Shown: positions 60,190 through 64,000 of the stretch, piece by piece
Numbering within the stretch: the first letter of the stretch is position 1
Layout: every line of letters begins with the position of its first letter
Assembly (NCBI GenBank): GCA_963921825.1
Contig: OY997589.1
Coordinates: 22,093,482-22,157,481, forward strand
Direction: 5' to 3'
DNA: 64,000 nt
Source: Erodium maritimum
Taxonomy: Eukaryota; Streptophyta; Magnoliopsida; Geraniales; Geraniaceae
Made by a program: the position numbers and the translations under genes
Notes under the pieces: generated by a model
The model's input: only the letters and a program-made list of their open reading frames with translations
Database searches by the model: none
Told to the model about the DNA's origin: nothing

Positions 60190-60355
60190 GCGCAACTTCT
60201 CCCGATCCCAGTCGGGAGGCTAACCCACAACCTCTCCGCTTCACCCGATCCCAGTCGGGTGGTTAGCCACACCCGCGCGTCCTTCCCCCGATCCCAGTCG
60301 GGGAGCTAGCCCACGACCCCTCCGCTTCTCCCGATCCCAGTCGGGAGGCTAGCTA
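60190..60355. repeat. Four-copy 43-bp hairpin repeat in the LTR
   Basis: The palindromic core cccgatcccagtcggg sits at 60201, 60244, 60287 and 60330, exactly 43 bp apart, with flanking gctagccaca-like spacers that vary more. Confidence 0.92.
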
Positions 60356-62058
60356 CACCACACAACCTCCACCAGTAACCAGTAACCAATCACAATCACA
60401 AAAAAGTTCAAACAGACAGTAACGACACCGGTGACAACTACACAGGCGCTCAAGGCCAACAAAACACCGACAACCAAACACAGGTTCAACAACCCTACGG
60501 GCCCTCATGGCCACCCAAGACCCCAACGATAAAGTACGGGTTCACAACCCCACGGGCACTCACGGCCACTCAAAATACCGAAACGACAACACGGGCTCTC
60601 ATGGCCACCCAAGACTCAGCAATAATTAACACGGGCTCTCAAGGCCACCCAAACTCAACAACAACAACACGCAACAACCTCCGGGCATGGTCATATGCCT
60701 CCAGTGAAACAGTTAACGCTAAGTTCTCTGCTCCTACGACACTACTAAGTGTCACATGCACTTTCAGTAATCGCTACGTTCCCGTATCATGCATTTCTAA
60801 TATTCGATAACCTAAACAACCCACGACACCCCGGTGTCACATGCAATTCTACAGTTAACTTTCCTTAGTCAGGGCCGAGATCCGGCTACTTTTCCCTACC
60901 TCGAAAGCAACTCCAGAAGCGCTCCACTAGACCCGAGATGAATCGCAGTCACTCGCCGAGCCTCCCTTTTCCTCGGTCCGCAGCACGATCTAAAAGAACA
61001 CAGATTTAACTCACTTTAAACTAGTACGAACCGGTCGAAATAAATAACTCAAAGCCCAAAAATAATAACGGTTCCGCCGTTCAGTTAACGGCTACGATTT
61101 GTCCATTTTAAACTTGACAGTTGTCGTTTACACTCGAGCGGGATAAAAGTCGGGTTACAACGGATCGGGTTCGAGCACCCGCGCACCGAACCCGGGTTTG
61201 ATCTAAACCCAGTTTAAACCCCTTTTAAACTTAAAACCGTCGTCGAACTCCCTTGCTTTAACTAATTCCGTCTTGATTTTAAAACGAAACGGTTTCCTTC
61301 TGCTCGTTTCCAAACTCGAGATTTTTGGTCCAAAACCCTTCTAAAGCCGATCGGCTTCGTTTCCCTTTTTCGATTTAATCTTAACTATCGACTTTCGTTT
61401 TAAAACCCGTTAGTACTTAACCGATCTAGTTTTTATCAAGAATCATTTTACGTCCAAATTACACAGATCGCCCTTTTGTTTCAATTCCGATTTTGGTTTT
61501 TTTTATAAAAAAACTCAGATCAAAAACCCTAAACACACTTAAACAGAACAGAATCGTAACAAACATAATAATGATAATTTATATTTTTTTTTCGTTCTTC
61601 TTTACAGTTTCAGATTTACAACGCTTACACTAATCCTTTAAACAAAACCAGAAATCACGTTTTTTGTGTTCTGTTCCTTTCCATTTCGGGAGCTCCGTTC
61701 CATCCCGACCGGATCTGAACGAACTCGGGAACGGGAAAGCAAAAGACGAAGAACGGGATTGGTGCGGCCGACCACCGGCGCCGGTCGGCCGAAGTTCCAC
61801 AACCGAGAACTAACCGTGAGGATGGCGGCGGTGTACGGCGGTGCACGGCTGCGTAGGGCTCGGGTCCGGACGGCTCGTCCCGTTCCGGATCTGGCGAGCT
61901 CGCCGGCGACGGCGGGAGCTCGGGGCGAGTTAGGGCTCGGACGGTACCGGTGGTTGACGGTGGTGGCGTGGGGAGCTCGGCGGCGAAACTGATGGCCGGA
62001 GCTGGTGGTGGCCGGTGCTGGTTCGGCGAGGAAGACGGAGGAGAAGAGGACGGGACGG

Positions 62059-62275
62059 TTGGGACGTGGTCGGACGGAGATGGAAGGTCGGGGTTCGGCC
62101 GGGACGTGGTCGGAGACGGGCGTGGTCGGACGGAGGAGAGGGAGGTCGGGGTTCGGCCGGGACGTGGTCGGAGACGGGCGTGGTCGGACGGAGATGGAAG
62201 GTCGGGGTTCGGCCGGGACGTGGTCGGAGACAGGCGTGGTCGGACGGAGATGGAAGGTCGGGGTTCGGCCGGGAC
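62059..62275. repeat. 57-bp GC-rich minisatellite in the LTR
   Basis: ggtcggggttcggcc recurs at 62086, 62143, 62200 and 62256. It produces long open frames on both strands that are not genes. Confidence 0.9.
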
Positions 62276-62419
62276 GGCGGCCGGAGCGATGGCAGCCGGT
62301 GCCGGTCCGGCGAGGAAGACCAAGAGAGAGAGAGAGGTGAGATCGGGTAGAGAGAGAGAGAGAAAAGGGTGAATGGAGGCTGAGTGGGTTAGATTAGGGT
62401 TTCAGAGGGTGAGGATGAG

Positions 62420-62426
62420 TTATATA
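62420..62426 (-). promoter_or_regulatory. TATA box of the solo LTR
   Basis: Minus-strand tatataa in the context ggtatataactc, placed as expected for the U3 promoter. Confidence 0.6.
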
Positions 62427-62595
62427 CCCATCCCTGACCAGATTGGGCCTCAGCTGGGCTGGGCTGGGCCTGCGGGCCTGGTCTGGTCCAGACCTGTTCT
62501 TTTTTTTTTTTTTTTGCACTCGTTTCAAAAACTTACCCTAAGGTTTTCGTTTGCAAAATAATACCTTAAAGAAACGAAGCGGGTTTTACAGATCC

Positions 62596-62787
62596 TTTCA
62601 AATCGCCTTGGACCTTCCAGAATTGTAACAGGAATTGGTTCTTACTCTACGACAATCTCTGGCTCCTTTCTACTGGGTTGCCAATTGGTTTAGACAGATC
62701 TGTACCATCCTGAATTTCTTCGAGATGCACAGTCCTCCCAATGACGTCTTTGGAAACAAAACTTCTTGTGAATCCCGAAGGCAGCAC
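62596..62787 (-). pseudogene. Copia pol fragment next to the primer-binding site
   Basis: On the minus strand the text GRTVHLEEIQDGTDLSKPIG matches the linker between integrase and RT in copia polyproteins, followed by a stop. It lies directly beside the primer-binding site, so the leader, gag, protease and integrase have been deleted. Confidence 0.65.
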
Positions 62788-62800
62788 GGCTCTGATACCA
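62788..62800 (-). promoter_or_regulatory. Primer-binding site of the copia element
   Basis: Minus-strand tggtatcagagcc, complementary to initiator tRNA-Met, one base inside the 5' LTR. Confidence 0.93.
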
Positions 62801-62801
62801 C

Positions 62802-64000
62802 TGTTGGGTCTCGAGGTAGGGTTGGAGATGAACCAACTCGCAGCGGAAAATCAATGAAAACCAAGAGACAATTAAAACCATGAAACAACTAACAAAGAAT
62901 GGATTAACAAGAGAAAAATTCAGCACTAGTTCTTACCAAAACAAGAACACCGGTTAACGAATGATTGGCTTGAGTCTCCAAGACGCCTACGTATCCACAT
63001 GGGAATCAAAGCCACGTAGTTCTTCTCTTTGAGGACTCAAGAACACAAACATGGAGGTGGAAACTAGCCAAACCCGAAATGGCCATGGAAGAGGGAGAGA
63101 AAATGTGTTTCCTATTCTTGTCTTGTGTTTGTTATGTTGAAAAAAGATGACTTAAACATAACAAAACCCATACTTGTCCAACTAAAGGCATGGGACAAGT
63201 ATGGTGTCAAGTAAGGTGTAAATAGGACAAAGTATGGCAAGACAAGATTGGGTTAGGTGGTGAATCACCAACACCTTAATCCTTGTCTTGCTTACTTAGT
63301 ACTAATTAATCAAGACTTGATTAATTAGTTCCATGGGCCTTGGTTGCATGGGCCTTTCATGGGCCTCTTGGAACATGGTCCGTGGCCATTTCCAACGAGG
63401 TCCCGTGATTCGCTCATCGCCTCCATGCCTTCCATACCGGAAATGTCCAACATTATCCGACGCGATCAATCCCAAGACTCCAAGCCTTGTCTCGATCTGT
63501 GAAGTCCTATTCACTTACGGGCACATGACCCAAAACCCAGTTTTGGTCATGTCCCGAGACAACTCCCTTTTGGCCATTCTCCATAAATGTGTCAATGAGT
63601 TTCATCCTCCGGTGTGACCCTTAGGTTTATGCATGTCAATAGATCAACGTAAAATCCCATTTTACTTGATCCTATTTAAGTGACAACTAACGAGACTTTA
63701 GTATTGCCTGACACTACATAACGAATCGACCCTGTCGATTCTAACCTTTCCGTCGTCCCTGTCATTATCCTTTTATCTCCGATATCCTGATTGAGATAAG
63801 GCATAGAGCCGTCATCCTTATTATTCTCAATCACCGTTCCTTGATATGTGAGATGACTGAAGATATGATACCCAGTATCATGTGCATGGCCATGCTATTC
63901 TTCCAGTCACTCTCGATCAAGTGGCCGAGAACCGATATCTTTCCCATACCTTAGTATGAGGGATAAATTCCTTAGCCGTCTTTCGTGTCACTCATGTAGC
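62802..64000 (-). repeat. Copia 5' LTR (partial, continues off the window)
   Basis: 1,199 bp collinear with 56362-57560 at three mismatches and no gaps. Confidence 0.95.

Larger units (their letters stand above)
59619..62590 (-). mobile_element. Solo Ty3/gypsy LTR (2,972 bp) inside the copia element
   Basis: It starts TGTCACGCCCC and ends GGTTTTACA, with a perfect 5-bp duplication gatcc on both sides (59614-59618, 62591-62595). It reads on the minus strand; a TATA box (tatataa) lies at 62420-62426, about 170 bp from the U3 end. It contains a 43-bp hairpin repeat, a cacgggc minisatellite (60480-60660) and a 57-bp GC-rich minisatellite. It interrupts the copia reading region, whose text resumes on the other side at 62596. 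Confidence 0.93.
56362..64000 (-). mobile_element. Ty1/copia element, minus strand, running off the window
   Basis: The 3' LTR is 56362-58049 and the 5' LTR starts at 62802 and continues beyond 64000. The internal region is 4,752 bp, of which 2,972 is a later solo gypsy LTR, leaving about 1.8 kb, too short for gag, protease and integrase. Over the 1,199 bp comparable, the LTRs differ at three sites (56376/62816, 56939/63379, 57124/63564). It is inserted into the gypsy at 56361; the expected target duplication cttcc (56357-56361) cannot be checked because the other end is outside. Confidence 0.93.

Noticed and set aside
61655..62372. Long Pro/Arg-rich or Gly/Arg-rich frames on both strands
   Set aside because: They follow from the 57-bp GC-rich minisatellite in the solo LTR, with no stop codons in several frames.

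Overview
The window is nuclear DNA of a flowering plant, most likely a eudicot. The evidence is spliced GT-AG genes of plant-specific families, dense nested retrotransposons (Ty1/copia, Ty3/gypsy, L1-type LINEs, a TRIM), MITEs and a long satellite array. I cannot name the species.

Three host genes are readable. (1) At 491-4699 (+), a ten-exon gene for a CID8-13 type poly(A)-binding-protein-interacting protein with a PAM2 motif and two RRMs. (2) At 19912-20193 (+), an intronless VQ-motif protein of the VQ1/VQ10 type. (3) At 26839-30667 (+), an eight-exon RING E3 ligase of the DA2/GW2 seed-size family. As I recall the Arabidopsis map, VQ10 is next to DA2 and VQ1 is next to DA2L, so this pair is probably an old conserved neighbourhood.

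The rest is layered repeats. From 5244 to 14502 a long-terminal-inverted-repeat DNA element carries a 4.6-kb LINE (15-bp target duplication) and an inner inverted repeat, which itself carries a 2.6-kb solo gypsy LTR (target duplication tgtcc). A decayed chromovirus-like gypsy pol follows (14690-16545), then a hAT-like element with a Mutator-type MITE inside, a 596-bp TRIM with target duplication gatac, a 385-bp MITE and an ORF1-only LINE (21800-24262). Downstream of DA2 lie a foldback element with a (TA)n-flanked element in its loop, a gypsy 5' LTR with primer-binding site, an RRM-type LINE ORF1 remnant and a copia 3' end.

From 37111 to 54286 (about 17 kb, about 70 units) is a satellite with a 237-bp monomer. 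The monomer is built from four related blocks of about 47 bp. The array has two tandem higher-order repeats (1,184 bp and 2,244 bp) and a degenerate right edge. To its right lie a gypsy derivative (54384-56361) and a copia element on the minus strand that runs off the window at 64000. The two copia LTRs differ at only 3 of 1,199 comparable positions, yet its pol is broken and a 2,972-bp solo gypsy LTR sits inside it. The array and the decoupling of young LTRs from dead coding regions are the most interesting things here.
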